A stretch of DNA of 42,548 nucleotides from an uncultured Pelagibacteraceae bacterium (GTDB taxonomy: Bacteria; Pseudomonadota; Alphaproteobacteria; Pelagibacterales; Pelagibacteraceae): NCBI GenBank assembly GCA_902633985.1, contig CACPHV010000011.1:1-42548 (forward strand), read 5' to 3'. The translations under genes and the position numbers were made by a program. This document shows positions 7,793 through 16,221 of this stretch, one piece after another. Position 1 is the first letter of the stretch; the number at the start of each line of letters is the position of its first letter. The notes under the pieces were generated by a model. That model was not told where the DNA came from. It saw only the letters and a program-made list of their open reading frames with translations, and did no database searches.

Positions 7793-9029
7793 TAGAGTCA
7801 CCAATTCTAATAACCTTAAAATCTTCTTGATTTTTGTTAATCATTCTGAACGGATCAATAACTACTGAGCCCTTGGGAAATTCAAATTGCTCAAACACAT
7901 CATGTTGAGTACCTATAAAGTAAACACCTTTTTTAAAATTTGGCTCTTTTTCATCAACATATGGATCATATACTGTAGCGTTAATACCCTTTTCTTTTAG
8001 AAGATTGTCTAGAAGTATAGAAGGACTACCTGTGGTAATATTAGTTTCTGGTTTGAATGACTTTCCTAAAATATAAAAGTTGTCATTATTAATAGAATTT
8101 TCCAGCATTAAATTAACCAGCCATTCTGTTTGTTTTTCTCTTTGTTTCATTATTTGGTCGAAAAAGTCATTACTTATGTCTAATTTTCTAGCTAACCATG
8201 AAAGTGCTATGTTATCTCTAGGATGACAACCTCCCCCGTCACCCATTCCTCCCCTTAAATAAGCACCACTTATTAATCTTTTATTTCCTAACATAAGTGC
8301 ATTAGTTACATCATCTATGTTTGTATTTGGAAGTTTATGACACATTTCCATTATAGTATTAATAAAAGCAATTTTAGTTGAGATGAATGTATTATATGAA
8401 ACTTTAATTAGTTCTGCATTTTCTATGGTTGTTTTAAAAAAAGTTGCATTATTAATTGTTCTATAAAACTTTTCTGCTGTATTGGCTGCTTGTAAGTCAT
8501 CTACACCAAATAAAATAAATTCTGGATAAAGGAAATCTTTCATAGTCGTACCCATGGCTATAAAAAAAGGATTATAACAAATTTTAGTATTTTTACCCAA
8601 AAGGGGTTTAATTTTTTGTCTAATTGTGCCAGGTAAAACAGTGGAAATAATTATTACAACTTTTTCTTTATCCTGTTTTTCAATTTCATCTGAAAGTTTT
8701 TTCATTCCAGATATTAAGTATGTATAATCAAAATCTACTCTTTCTTCAGGTATTCTTGTTATACCTTCGTAAAGCGGGTCATGAGGAGTTTGTATTGGCA
8801 CAAAGATTATTTCAGAGTGTTCAACAACATTTGTTAAATTTGTGAATTGTATTTTTGACTTACTTAAATAATCTTGTGCCCAGATTTCTTTATAGGGAAT
8901 TTTTTTTGCCTCTATTATGTTTTTTACGTTATCAGAAATGTCATAACCAACAACATCATGACCTTTAGACTCAACAGCAAGAGCTACAGGAAGACCTAGT
9001 TTACCTAATCCTACAAAACCAATTTTCAT
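7782..9029 (-). CDS. Nucleotide-sugar dehydrogenase (UDP-glucose/GDP-mannose DH family)
   Basis: Probably oxidises C6 of an NDP-sugar to the uronic acid with two NAD+. The 415-residue protein has the N-terminal GFVGLGKLGLP Rossmann motif (4-14), the central AELIKVSYNTF helix (Lys209), the catalytic cysteine in GGGCHPRDN (Cys268) and a C-terminal NAD/UDP-binding domain with GKSFKPETNITTGSPS. The motif GGGCHPRD differs from the GGSCFPKD of UDP-glucose 6-dehydrogenase, so the sugar could be a different one, such as an N-acetylhexosamine. It overlaps the preceding GT2-like gene by ATGA and the oxygenase by 11 nt. The product would feed the three glycosyltransferase genes of the run. Confidence 0.88.
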   Translation of the reverse strand: MKIGFVGLGKLGLPVALAVESKGHDVVGYDISDNVKNIIEAKKIPYKEIWAQDYLSKSKIQFTNLTNVVEHSEIIFVPIQTPHDPLYEGITRIPEERVDFDYTYLISGMKKLSDEIEKQDKEKVVIIISTVLPGTIRQKIKPLLGKNTKICYNPFFIAMGTTMKDFLYPEFILFGVDDLQAANTAEKFYRTINNATFFKTTIENAELIKVSYNTFISTKIAFINTIMEMCHKLPNTNIDDVTNALMLGNKRLISGAYLRGGMGDGGGCHPRDNIALSWLARKLDISNDFFDQIMKQREKQTEWLVNLMLENSINNDNFYILGKSFKPETNITTGSPSILLDNLLKEKGINATVYDPYVDEKEPNFKKGVYFIGTQHDVFEQFEFPKGSVVIDPFRMINKNQEDFKVIRIGDSNEY

Positions 9030-9847
9030 AAAAGTTTTATACTATCCTTTTTTCTTATATTTTTTGTTTCTAACCATTTTTCTTCATCACCAATTTGAGA
9101 AATCATAAGATCGTTATATGTATTATCCTTTTCATTATTTAAACCTTCAATTCCAGCATTTAAATGTTCTATAAATTTTTTTTTAGCAACAATAAATTTT
9201 TTAGATATTTTACCTAAATCACAAATCCATGTATCAATATAGCCATATAAATACAAGTTACCTATATAACCTAGTTTTTGATACCATTCATAATTGACTA
9301 TTGGGAATTCACTGTGTAAATAAGGATATTTTGAGCTAGCTATAGTCCATATTGAAAATGGTTTATTTTGCGGAATTATAGCTGCAATTTCATCTATATA
9401 ATCGTCCCAACCTTTCATGGTGAAAATTACATCATCATTTAAAGGGAAATATAAATCTGAAAAAACTTTATTTGCTAAAAAATTATTTCTTAAATTATGC
9501 GTTTTTTCATTTTTAATAAATAATTTTATATTTATATCATTAGATAATGAATTTATATAAGAAATATAATCTTCTTTATTTATTTCGTTTTCATCAATTA
9601 AAATTAATACCTGTATTCTTTTTAAATTATTAGTATTAACAAACATACTATCTATACATCTTTTAAGTTTTTTAACTCTTTGCTTTGAGGGAATTAATAT
9701 AGATATTTTATTTACTATTCTCGATTTCTTATAAAAAAGGTTTCTATTAAAATAGATTAAATTAGTTAATAAAAACCATTTAATTCTAGAAAATCCTTTA
9801 AAAAATTCTTTTTTAATTCTAGGATAAAGGGTTAATTTTTTTTTCAT
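9026..9847 (-). CDS. GT2-like glycosyltransferase
   Basis: A 273-residue protein with a GT-A type nucleotide-binding start: a short basic N-terminus, then ISILIPSKQRVKKLKRCIDS (about residues 48-67) and VLILIDENE. An acidic FPLNDDVIFTMKGWDD segment follows, which fits the DxD region of family 2 transferases. The C-terminal part is less recognisable. The start at 9847 is chosen because its ATG overlaps the preceding stop as ATGA; a longer frame would begin at 9883 inside the previous gene. Donor and acceptor are unknown. It is probably cytoplasmic or membrane-associated through the basic N-terminus. Confidence 0.75.
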   Translation of the reverse strand: MKKKLTLYPRIKKEFFKGFSRIKWFLLTNLIYFNRNLFYKKSRIVNKISILIPSKQRVKKLKRCIDSMFVNTNNLKRIQVLILIDENEINKEDYISYINSLSNDINIKLFIKNEKTHNLRNNFLANKVFSDLYFPLNDDVIFTMKGWDDYIDEIAAIIPQNKPFSIWTIASSKYPYLHSEFPIVNYEWYQKLGYIGNLYLYGYIDTWICDLGKISKKFIVAKKKFIEHLNAGIEGLNNEKDNTYNDLMISQIGDEEKWLETKNIRKKDSIKLL

Positions 9848-10818
9848 ATTAATTTTATTAATCTTTCTGATACTTTCATCCAATTATTTTTATTTCTTAA
9901 TTTCTTTAAATTTGATCTAAATTTATTCCACAACAAATTGTCTCTGAACAATTGTAAGATAAACTCAGAAAATTCTTTTTCATTTTTAGCTATTAAGCCA
10001 GTCTTTCCATGAATAACACGTTCTTTTAAAGATCCTATACCCATTGTTACAATAGGAATGCATAACTCTCTACCCTCCTCTGCAGCAAGACAATATAATT
10101 CTGCTTTATGCCCAGGGATAAGTAACATTCTAGAGTTAGATAAATCTTTAATCATATCAATTTTGTCTCCTATTAATCTTTCAATAATATTGGGATTTTG
10201 ATTATTTTTAATATGTGGTGTGATTAATAATTTTAAATCTCTATTTTTAGGCTGAATATATTTGTTCCATATATTTACAAGTAGCTCCCCATTTCTATCA
10301 AATTTAGAAGTAAAAATAGCTTGGTATTTATTTATGTTTTCACTTAATTTAGAATTTATAAATAAATCGTCTACTGCCCATCCACACTCTATATTACCAA
10401 AAAGAGATAGTAAGTTAGATTGTTTTTTTTTGTGATAGTTGCTTAGCAATAAAACTTTTGGTTTGTGTTTTATATAACTAATTAATTGTCCTTTTCTAAT
10501 AAATTTTTCTAAAGTTTGTAGACTATGCGAAATTAAAATTTTTTTACTTGATTTAACTTTATTAAATAACCTCGTATCATTATTTGAAAAAACTATATCA
10601 AAACTTTCTTTATCATTATATTCATCAATATTTTTCCAGCAAACATTATTAATAAATTCATTTTTTTGACAATTATTTATAATAGTTACTTTATGACCAT
10701 GATTAGATAGTGCATTTGACAAATTAATCAAAACCGTTTCAGCACCCCTTAATTTACTAGAATATAAGTCTCTGGAGTTATATTTAAATTTAGTTTTCTC
10801 TAAAAAACAAATTTTCAT
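9844..10818 (-). CDS. GT4-like glycosyltransferase
   Basis: A 324-residue GT-B type transferase. The N-terminus has KLRGAETVLINLSNALSNHGHKV (about 23-45), the acceptor-domain start usual in GT4 enzymes. The C-terminal donor domain holds CLAAEEGRELCIPIVTMGIGSLKERVIHGKTGLI, where GRELCIPIV and the GKTGLI loop are typical, although the usual ExxxxxxxE pair is only loosely kept. It is somewhat short for the family. It begins 7 bp after the fusion glycosyltransferase and is coupled to the GT2-like gene by ATGA. Confidence 0.78.
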   Translation of the reverse strand: MKICFLEKTKFKYNSRDLYSSKLRGAETVLINLSNALSNHGHKVTIINNCQKNEFINNVCWKNIDEYNDKESFDIVFSNNDTRLFNKVKSSKKILISHSLQTLEKFIRKGQLISYIKHKPKVLLLSNYHKKKQSNLLSLFGNIECGWAVDDLFINSKLSENINKYQAIFTSKFDRNGELLVNIWNKYIQPKNRDLKLLITPHIKNNQNPNIIERLIGDKIDMIKDLSNSRMLLIPGHKAELYCLAAEEGRELCIPIVTMGIGSLKERVIHGKTGLIAKNEKEFSEFILQLFRDNLLWNKFRSNLKKLRNKNNWMKVSERLIKLI

Positions 10819-10825
10819 AATTCAT

Positions 10826-12943
10826 TTAAAATAATGACGACTTTCTACCAAATGAAATGTCTACTATATATTTAGCAATCCTGGTTTCGTTAAAAAGTTT
10901 AAAATATTTATATCTTCCTTTTTTGGCAATTTTTTTTCTTATGGCATCTTTCTTTGCGTAAAACTTTATTTTATCTGCAAGATCTAAAATATTGTCGTAA
11001 AAGATTATTTCATCTTTACTAAAAATATCATTTAATTGAACTTTATTATCTATAAATGTTAATAATCCATTACCTACAATAGAGGCAATTCTATTACTCG
11101 AATAGTATTTTGTAGGTTTACCCCTGCTTAAATTTAAACCCATCTTAGAATTGATTAGAGCATTGTTAAAATCATTGCCCCAGATAGGCTGTCTATTGGA
11201 AAAACCATAAAAATCGTATTTGATTTCTGGTATTTTTTTAATTAATTTATCTAAAAAACTTAATCTATCATCTTCACTACCTTCTTTAAGTACAGCCCTA
11301 TTAACACCATGACTCATTGCGTAAAAAAGATCTTTTTTGGGTCTCATGTTATAAACTTTAAAACATTCAATATTTCGATCAACAGGAACAAAGAGAAAAT
11401 TGAATTTTTTTTTCTTAAACTCGGTAACTACAGATGGATCAGTAGTTATAAAATTATGATCTATTAAATTTGAATACAATTTAATGTTTGTAATATTTTT
11501 TTTAGAGTATGCTAGACCAGGCATTATTGGGTCTTCGTTCCATTGAGAAATTATCAAATTTTTATTAATTAATTTTAATTCTCTTATAGTATTAGCTTCT
11601 ATATTATTTGTGTGTCCAAAGAAAAATAGATCAGGATTATAATTTTTAAAAGTTTCAATTAAAAAGTTTTGAAAATTATTTTTATTTGGAAATATATTAA
11701 ATGATTTATTGCCTTTTAAATAATCTCGATCACTTATTTCCAATACATCATGATTGTTTCTTATAAAACCATTTGTAAATTTTTTTCCTAATGAAATATT
11801 ATAAAGTCTATGATTTAATTTTTGACCCTGATTATACAGATTCAAAATTTTTAGTTTTTTTTTTAAAAATATAAAGCTAGATAATGGAGCACAATTTTCA
11901 CGAATTTGATCAATTATTTTGGTGTTATCTAAAATTAAGTGTTTTACATTTTTTCTACTTAATTTTTGAATTTTTTTTCTTTTGTTTTCATTAATAATAA
12001 CTTTTTTTATTTCCTTATAGAGATTATAGGTATCGATATTTTTTAATAAAATAGAATGGTCTGTTGTCTCTTTTAAACCACCTCTATTAGTAGTAATTGT
12101 AACACATCCACAAGATGACGCCTCCAACGCGGTTCTTCCAAAGGGTTCCTCCCAACGTGAGGGAACGACAGCTATTTCAGACTCATTTAATAGTCTTAAC
12201 GTATCCTTATGATTAATAAATCCCATTTCTTTATGATTTTTGTGTTTAATATAAATACTTCTTCTATCTTCATCACCTATAGACATAGCTGACCATTTTG
12301 GAAACTCATCTAGAATTTTAATTATAGAACTCTTAAATAAATCATAGCCCTTAGAATAATTTAACCTTCCAACAAAAATTATATTTTTTTTCTTTTTAAT
12401 TTTATTTTGTTTAAAAACACTTGGATATACTATTTCAGTCTTTGTTAATAATTTTTGGTCTATGTCTAAAAAAAATCTATCCCTAACCCATTCGCTAACG
12501 AAAATAATTTTTTCAACAGAATCTAATATTTTTAATCTTTCTCTTTTAGATTTTGATCCTTTCATTGATAATGGATCATTATGAAAATAAAAAATATATC
12601 TACACTTAACTTTTTTTACCAATTTAAATAATAATTGAGGTCGATTATGAATTTCAATAAGATCATATGAATTGATATTAAGCTCTTTTATTAATTTATT
12701 AGCATATTCACTTGTAGTACTTTTTAGTTTAGATTTTAAATTTTTAAGATTTATATTTTTATAATTTGAAGTTAAAAAATTTTTTGATTTTGTATGACCG
12801 TAAATAAAATTATTTTTTTTATATTTTGATTTTTTGAAAAATTCCGAAACCCAAAGAGATGCTGCTGAAGCTTTTTCAATAGTATAATTTTCTTTATAAG
12901 GTAAGATTGTTGCTATTTTAAGATTTTTTTTTTTTAAAATCAT
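10826..12943 (-). CDS. Two-domain glycosyltransferase: GT4 fused to CgeB-like GT
   Basis: A 705-residue fusion. The N-terminal half (about 1-350) is a GT4 enzyme with VGRLNYSKGYD (191-201) and the donor-site motif EPFGRTALE (Glu266 and Glu274). The C-terminal half (about 360-705) resembles the CgeB/Glyco_trans_1_2 type, with LKILNLYNQGQ at its start, YNPDLFFFGHTN (435-446), ISQWNEDP and the GLNLSRGKP...SNRIASIVGNGLLTF donor segment (602-630). Two transferases in one chain suggest two consecutive sugar additions. The start ATG overlaps the GIY-YIG stop by 26 nt. Codons 3-7 form an uninterrupted run of twelve A residues. The acceptor is unknown. Confidence 0.85.
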   Translation of the reverse strand: MILKKKNLKIATILPYKENYTIEKASAASLWVSEFFKKSKYKKNNFIYGHTKSKNFLTSNYKNINLKNLKSKLKSTTSEYANKLIKELNINSYDLIEIHNRPQLLFKLVKKVKCRYIFYFHNDPLSMKGSKSKRERLKILDSVEKIIFVSEWVRDRFFLDIDQKLLTKTEIVYPSVFKQNKIKKKKNIIFVGRLNYSKGYDLFKSSIIKILDEFPKWSAMSIGDEDRRSIYIKHKNHKEMGFINHKDTLRLLNESEIAVVPSRWEEPFGRTALEASSCGCVTITTNRGGLKETTDHSILLKNIDTYNLYKEIKKVIINENKRKKIQKLSRKNVKHLILDNTKIIDQIRENCAPLSSFIFLKKKLKILNLYNQGQKLNHRLYNISLGKKFTNGFIRNNHDVLEISDRDYLKGNKSFNIFPNKNNFQNFLIETFKNYNPDLFFFGHTNNIEANTIRELKLINKNLIISQWNEDPIMPGLAYSKKNITNIKLYSNLIDHNFITTDPSVVTEFKKKKFNFLFVPVDRNIECFKVYNMRPKKDLFYAMSHGVNRAVLKEGSEDDRLSFLDKLIKKIPEIKYDFYGFSNRQPIWGNDFNNALINSKMGLNLSRGKPTKYYSSNRIASIVGNGLLTFIDNKVQLNDIFSKDEIIFYDNILDLADKIKFYAKKDAIRKKIAKKGRYKYFKLFNETRIAKYIVDISFGRKSSLF

Positions 12944-13181
12944 AAATTAATTTTAATCTCTCTTTTCTATCTTTTTTTAGCTTATATTCAAAGGAAAGAG
13001 CTTTTGATTTAGAATAAAATTTTTTCTTATATATTAGTTCCCACTCATACCCTTTTGTTGATTTTGCACCTAAATTTGAATTATGTTTAGATAATCTATT
13101 TTTTAAATTATTAGTATATCCAACATAGGATTTATTAGGATATTCATCTAAAGTATGTATTAAATAAACGTAATAAACCAT
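12918..13181 (-). CDS. GIY-YIG domain protein (small endonuclease-like)
   Basis: An 87-residue protein made only of a GIY-YIG domain: YYVYLIHT near the N-terminus, SYVGYTNNLKNRLSKHN as the YIG and arginine motif, and the glutamate of ALSFEYKLKKD as the metal ligand. It belongs with the UPF0213/YhbQ-like single-domain group, whose role is poorly known, and could act on DNA repair intermediates. It starts 18 bp beyond the CCA of tRNA-Glu, where an attachment site or island edge would lie. It could be part of the accessory segment or a resident gene. Confidence 0.85.
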   Translation of the reverse strand: MVYYVYLIHTLDEYPNKSYVGYTNNLKNRLSKHNSNLGAKSTKGYEWELIYKKKFYSKSKALSFEYKLKKDRKERLKLIYDFKKKKS

Positions 13182-13199
13182 AACAGTTTATATTAATTG

Positions 13200-13274
13200 T
13201 GGCGGTCCCTAGGGGAATCGAACCCCTCTTTCGAGGATGAAAACCACGTGTCCTAACCGATAGACGAAGGGACC
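13200..13274 (-). tRNA. tRNA-Glu (UUC)
   Basis: The reverse complement folds as a cloverleaf: acceptor GGTCCCT/AGGGACC, anticodon TTC in GGTTTTCATC, T arm GGGGTTCGATTCCCC, G discriminator and an encoded CCA (13200-13202). It lies between glpX and the GIY-YIG gene on the same strand with short gaps (47 and 18 bp), so it is probably part of a mixed tRNA/mRNA transcript. Its 3' end faces the accessory cassette. Confidence 0.96.
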
Positions 13275-13321
13275 GAATTGCAGCTTTTTATTGCAAAATA
13301 AACAATTAATCAAGCATATCA

Positions 13322-14263
13322 TTATAAATTTTGTTTTAGTTTTATTACTTTTTTAAGACCTGATGATTTATGTGTCACTAATGTCTCTGAAATGAATTCA
13401 TCGCCTTGAATTTCAATGCCTCTAACTAAATCACCAGAAGTAATGCCTGTTGCACAAAATATAGAATCGCCTGTAACAATTTCATTTAATTCATATTTTT
13501 TTGTTAAATCATTAATTCCCATTTTTTTTGCTCTTACTTTATCCTCATCGGTTTTAAACAAAAACCTACCTTGAAAATTACAATTAAATGCGTCTAAAGC
13601 TGCTGCTGCAAGAACACCCTCTGGACCACCTCCAATACCCAAAAAAATATCAATATTATATTTTTCTTCAGTAACTAGTAAAGCTCCCGAAACATCACCG
13701 TCAGTAATTAATTTTAAATTAACTTTTAATTTTTTTAACTCATCTATAATTTCTTTATGTCTTGGTCTGTCTAGAATACATGCAGTTAAATTTTCAGGAT
13801 TCTTATTTAAGTAATCACTTAAGTTACAAATATTTTGCTTTACCGTAAAATCTAAATCAATAACATCATTTTCATTAACCTTAGTTGAAATTTTTTCCAT
13901 ATAAGTTTCAGGTGCTTTGAATAAATTATTTTTTTCAGCAATAGCTATTACTGATAATGCTCCTGGCAAATTATTTGCTGCAAAATTTGTACCTTCTAAT
14001 GGATCTACAGCTATATCTAGCTCAGGTCCATTTTTATTGCCAATTTTCTCACCAATATAAAGCATAGGCGCTTCGTCTAATTCGCCCTCGCCTATAACTA
14101 TTTCTCCCTGAATATTCATTTTATTTAACTCTAATCTCATAGAGTCTACTGCAGCTTTATCAGCTGAAATTTTATCTTTTTTACCAACTAAATATGAAGA
14201 AGATAAAGCTGCTTTTGTGGTAACTTTAATAAATTGATCAATTAAATTTTTATCAATTGCCAT
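13322..14263 (-). CDS. glpX: Class II fructose-1,6-bisphosphatase
   Basis: Hydrolyses fructose-1,6-bisphosphate to fructose-6-phosphate in gluconeogenesis. The 313-residue protein carries the GlpX signatures GEGELDEAPML (58-68) and DPLEGTN (87-93), both metal/substrate-binding, the LDRPRH segment (around 164-169) and GIGGGPEGVLAAAAL. Length is typical for the Li-sensitive class II enzyme. Its ATG overlaps the SbmA-like stop by one base. In alphaproteobacteria glpX is often next to hom; here they are 11 kb apart, on either side of the accessory region and in opposite orientation, which suggests an insertion or rearrangement between them. Confidence 0.95.
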   Translation of the reverse strand: MAIDKNLIDQFIKVTTKAALSSSYLVGKKDKISADKAAVDSMRLELNKMNIQGEIVIGEGELDEAPMLYIGEKIGNKNGPELDIAVDPLEGTNFAANNLPGALSVIAIAEKNNLFKAPETYMEKISTKVNENDVIDLDFTVKQNICNLSDYLNKNPENLTACILDRPRHKEIIDELKKLKVNLKLITDGDVSGALLVTEEKYNIDIFLGIGGGPEGVLAAAALDAFNCNFQGRFLFKTDEDKVRAKKMGINDLTKKYELNEIVTGDSIFCATGITSGDLVRGIEIQGDEFISETLVTHKSSGLKKVIKLKQNL

Positions 14264-15255
14264 TAAATTTTTTCATCAACTAAATCTTCTTGATTTATTT
14301 TAGTCTCAAATTCTCTTAAACGTTTATAGACACTAGCCAGTTCTATTATAGTTGGCCAAGCTTTTAATAAATATTGCATAGATCCCTCAACTCTTCCAAA
14401 CGCTCTTATAATTTGCTGCATAACACCCAAAGTAACAACACCTGCAACTATAGCTGGAGCTAAAAAAACATATGCTGATAAAACATTTGCTTGTAAATAA
14501 GCAATTCGCCCAATATTAAAATATAGATACCTTAAATAACTTAAAAAATGAATTTTACGAACATCATCAAATAATTCATCTATTGTTTTTGGTCTCACAT
14601 TTCCATCATCCTCTGCAATAACTAAAATTTTTCTATATGCAGCTTCTTGTTTTTGTAAATCATATTCGATACCAACTAGTCTTAGTATTAAGCCCAGAAC
14701 AATTAAAAAAACAGTTCCCCCAATAGTCCAAATCAATGCTCCTACTATTAGTCCATATTCCCATTCTCCAAAAAAGAAAATTGGGATACCAACACTTAAA
14801 CCGAATAATATAGGAATAAATTGTATCAAAATCATTATAGACTCTATTAAACTTGTGCCTAATCCCTCCATTATTCTTGTGAATTTAATCGTATCCTCTT
14901 GAACCCTTTGTGATGCACCCTCAATTTTACGTGCTTTGTCATATACAGAGTGATACCACTCTACCATCGATGTCCTCCATCTAAATAAATAATGAGCTGT
15001 AAAGAAGCTAATAGCAACATAAACAGCAATATACATTGCCGCTAAGGTAATAAATGAAAATAGACTTGCAAAATATTCTTCAATTGAAACTGCATTTGGC
15101 TCCGCGAGAGCCTTCTGTATCATGTCATAAAACACACCAAACCATTCATTTATTTTGACATCTATTTCAACTTGAACCCAAAGTGAAGAAAGAATAATAA
15201 ACGAACCTATCCAAGACCAATAAAACCAATTCTTTTCTGTGAAAAATCTAAACAT
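14263..15255 (-). CDS. SbmA/BacA-like peptide transporter, N-terminally short
   Basis: An inner-membrane protein of the SbmA/BacA family, proton-driven importers of peptides and peptide antibiotics. The 330-residue protein has the WRTSMVEWYHSVYDKARKIEG region, the family motif EGASQRVQEDT (about 112-122), the YRKILVIAEDD element and RYLYFNIGRIAYLQANV. Relative to E. coli SbmA (about 400 residues) it lacks roughly 80 N-terminal residues; it starts at the segment corresponding to WYAPFYDLIQ's upstream helix. It has no ATP-binding cassette, as in the family. It may also resemble the membrane part of ABCD-type transporters. It lies 3 bp after the NDUFS4-like gene. Confidence 0.85.
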   Translation of the reverse strand: MFRFFTEKNWFYWSWIGSFIILSSLWVQVEIDVKINEWFGVFYDMIQKALAEPNAVSIEEYFASLFSFITLAAMYIAVYVAISFFTAHYLFRWRTSMVEWYHSVYDKARKIEGASQRVQEDTIKFTRIMEGLGTSLIESIMILIQFIPILFGLSVGIPIFFFGEWEYGLIVGALIWTIGGTVFLIVLGLILRLVGIEYDLQKQEAAYRKILVIAEDDGNVRPKTIDELFDDVRKIHFLSYLRYLYFNIGRIAYLQANVLSAYVFLAPAIVAGVVTLGVMQQIIRAFGRVEGSMQYLLKAWPTIIELASVYKRLREFETKINQEDLVDEKI

Positions 15256-15258
15256 TTT

Positions 15259-15540
15259 TTATTTAAGAAAATTATCAGCGTAAGATTTTTTTACAGTTTT
15301 TCTTTTTCTTGGTTCAATTAACTCAAAATCAATTTTTTTCTTTTTTGCGTAATTGATTGCAAGCTCCTTTGATGAAAATTCTAATTTTAGTTCAGTATAA
15401 GTATCAGATGAACTTTCCCAACCCATTAAAGGGTTTTTTGTTGGATCTTTTGTTTTAAATTCTAAAATCCATTTATCACTTTTTGCTAATCCTGATTGCA
15501 TAGGATTTTTATTAGGAATGTAAATAATAGCTTTTTTCAT
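15259..15540 (-). CDS. NDUFS4-like complex I accessory subunit
   Basis: A 93-residue protein of the ETC complex I NDUFS4/18-kDa family, present in alphaproteobacteria and mitochondria. Visible family features are the AIIYIPNKNPMQSG start, KWILEF, PLMGWESSSDT and the final KSYADNFL. It is thought to support the peripheral arm of NADH:ubiquinone oxidoreductase in the cytoplasm at the inner membrane. It lies apart from any nuo genes in this window. Its ATG is only 6 nt after the CCA of tRNA-Pro, so tRNA 3' processing would leave an almost leaderless message. Confidence 0.88.
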   Translation of the reverse strand: MKKAIIYIPNKNPMQSGLAKSDKWILEFKTKDPTKNPLMGWESSSDTYTELKLEFSSKELAINYAKKKKIDFELIEPRKRKTVKKSYADNFLK

Positions 15541-15546
15541 AAATGA

Positions 15547-15623
<77 letters not shown>

Positions 15624-15632
15624 ATAAGATTA

Positions 15633-15660
15633 CTAATATAGCAGTTATTGATAATTTCAA
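15633..15660 (-). promoter_or_regulatory. Candidate promoter of the tRNA-Pro run
   Basis: On the minus strand TTGAAA (complement of 15655-15660) is followed after 16 bp by TATTAG (complement of 15633-15638), inside TATATTAG. Transcription would start just before the tRNA-Pro 5' end at 15623. A similar TTGACA/TATATTAG layout precedes the integrase. Confidence 0.4.
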
Positions 15661-15706
15661 TGCATAAAGACGCCAAAATTAAAAGAAATTTGATTAAAAT
15701 CTGGTA

Positions 15707-15712
15707 TATAAC
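15707..15712 (+). promoter_or_regulatory. Candidate -10 box, near-leaderless start
   Basis: TATAAC ends five bases before the ATG of the zinc-ribbon gene. If used, transcription would begin at or next to the start codon. No convincing -35 at 16-18 bp is seen. Confidence 0.3.
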
Positions 15713-15717
15713 GAAGC

Positions 15718-16215
15718 ATGATAATTACTTGCCCAAATTGCAACAAGCAATTCAAAATTGATAATTCTTTAATACCAGATGAAGGTAGAGATTTGCAATG
15801 TGGATCATGTAATCATATTTGGTTTCATAATATCCAAGAAAAAAATAATGAAGCACTAGAGTTGAAACAGGAAATTATCAGTGAAGACATTGAAACAAAA
15901 GCTGAAAATAAAGAGGATAAAATAGAAGAGAAACAAAAACCAGAAGAAATAATTAAAACTGAAATAAATAATAAAAAAAAAGAAAAAAATTCAGAAAAAC
16001 AAAAAAATAAAACTACAGTTGAGAAAACAGAAAATAAGGGAAGTAAGCTTTTTTCATATTTAATAGTATTTATTATATCATTTATAGGATTAATTATCTT
16101 GCTAGATACTCTAAAAACTCCACTAATTAATGTGTTTCCAGGATTAGAAATTATACTATTTAACCTTTTTGAAACATTGCAAGATATAAAACTATTTATT
16201 ATAGACCTGATTTAA
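15718..16215 (+). CDS. Zinc-ribbon (MJ0042-type) single-pass membrane protein
   Basis: A 165-residue protein of three parts. An N-terminal zinc ribbon of the MJ0042/zinc_ribbon_5 kind holds CPNC (5-8) and CGSC (28-31). A highly charged Glu/Lys-rich linker spans about 45-108 and may be extended or coiled. A hydrophobic segment near 113-131 (LFSYLIVFIISFIGLIILL) is followed by a short tail. Such proteins are common in alphaproteobacteria with no settled function; metal or redox sensing at the membrane is an inference. It is followed by nhaA after 6 bp, so it is probably co-transcribed with it. Confidence 0.8.
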   Translation: MIITCPNCNKQFKIDNSLIPDEGRDLQCGSCNHIWFHNIQEKNNEALELKQEIISEDIETKAENKEDKIEEKQKPEEIIKTEINNKKKEKNSEKQKNKTTVEKTENKGSKLFSYLIVFIISFIGLIILLDTLKTPLINVFPGLEIILFNLFETLQDIKLFIIDLI

Positions 16216-16221
16216 ATTTTT

